A DNA stretch of 64,000 bases, taken from positions 1 to 64,000 of the forward strand of contig JAHAYH010000089.1 in the NCBI GenBank assembly GCA_018384745.1, in the 5' to 3' direction. Made by a program: the position numbers and the translations under genes. Of this stretch, positions 63,556 through 64,000 are shown piece after piece; the stretch's first letter is position 1, and each line of letters begins with the position of its first letter. The notes under the pieces were generated by a model. That model saw nothing but the letters and a program-made list of their open reading frames with translations. It did no database searches and was not told the origin of the DNA. The stretch is from Caryophanon sp. Its GTDB lineage: Bacteria; Bacillota; Bacilli; Bacillales_A; Planococcaceae.

Positions 63556-63640
63556 TACGCGTAGCGGCAGTAGAAACATTTTTCTACTGCCGCTTTTTTA
63601 TGTTTACTCGACGAATGGCGGTGGGAATACTTTAGTAGAG

Positions 63641-63997
63641 GTGATGGTTATGAAAGTACAATGGGCACTTATATTAGGGCTTATTTTTGCAATTGTTATT
63701 GCGGCATTTGCGATTGTGAACATTGAGGATGTACCCGTTGACTACATTTTCGGCGAAGCGTATTGGCCGCTCATTTTAGTCATTTTAGGTTCGGCATTGT
63801 TTGGTGCGATTGCAAGCGCATCGTTTTCACTCGTACGCATTTTTACGTTGCAACGTGAAGTGAAGCAGCAGCGTAAGCAAATCGCGCAGTTAGAGCTTGA
63901 TTATGCAAAGCGTACAGATGAGTATACGACGCTTGAGCAGCGCGTCATGAGCAGTGAACCAACATTGTTTGAGAAAAAGAAAATGGAGGACGAATAA
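63641..63997 (+). CDS. LapA-domain membrane protein
   Basis: Two TM helices with NIEDVPVDYIFGEAYWPLILVILGSALFGAI then coiled coil; downstream of secDF. Confidence 0.8.
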   Translation: MMVMKVQWALILGLIFAIVIAAFAIVNIEDVPVDYIFGEAYWPLILVILGSALFGAIASASFSLVRIFTLQREVKQQRKQIAQLELDYAKRTDEYTTLEQRVMSSEPTLFEKKKMEDE

Positions 63998-64000
63998 GCG

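Overview
Chromosomal window from a low/mid-GC Bacillota, probably family Planococcaceae and possibly non-sporulating. The backbone follows the Bacillus-type order tig-clpX-lonA-engB-(surface-protein island)-hemAXCDBL-valS-folC-maf-radC-mreBCD-minCD-rplU-ysxB-rpmA-spo0B-obg-pheB-pheA-...-ruvAB-queA-tgt-yajC-comN-secDF. The main accessory element is an apparently complete Tn554-family transposon (~37707-44351, ~6645 bp). It interrupts radC inside the sequence encoding the HNHPSG metal-binding motif. It carries tnpA/tnpB/tnpC, an orf138-type oxidoreductase fragment and a 475-aa MFS exporter; layout and length match Tn558 with the phenicol exporter gene fexA. I read a 9-aa leader/hairpin attenuator upstream of fexA and, not in the ORF track, a 47-aa ORF with its own Shine-Dalgarno, operator-like palindrome and terminator. 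Other points: two tandem desulforedoxin-like mini-proteins (38 and 47 aa, also absent from the track) inside a CoA-ligase/CoA-transferase/enoyl-CoA hydratase cluster; an in-frame HemD-HemB fusion; a PerR-like box at the hemA promoter; an SLH/vWA surface-protein island bracketed by near-identical terminator hairpins; tandem folC paralogues; and absence of sporulation genes at expected positions while spo0B is kept. No rRNA, tRNA or CRISPR array was recognised. All identifications are by reading the sequence and recalling families; no searches were run.
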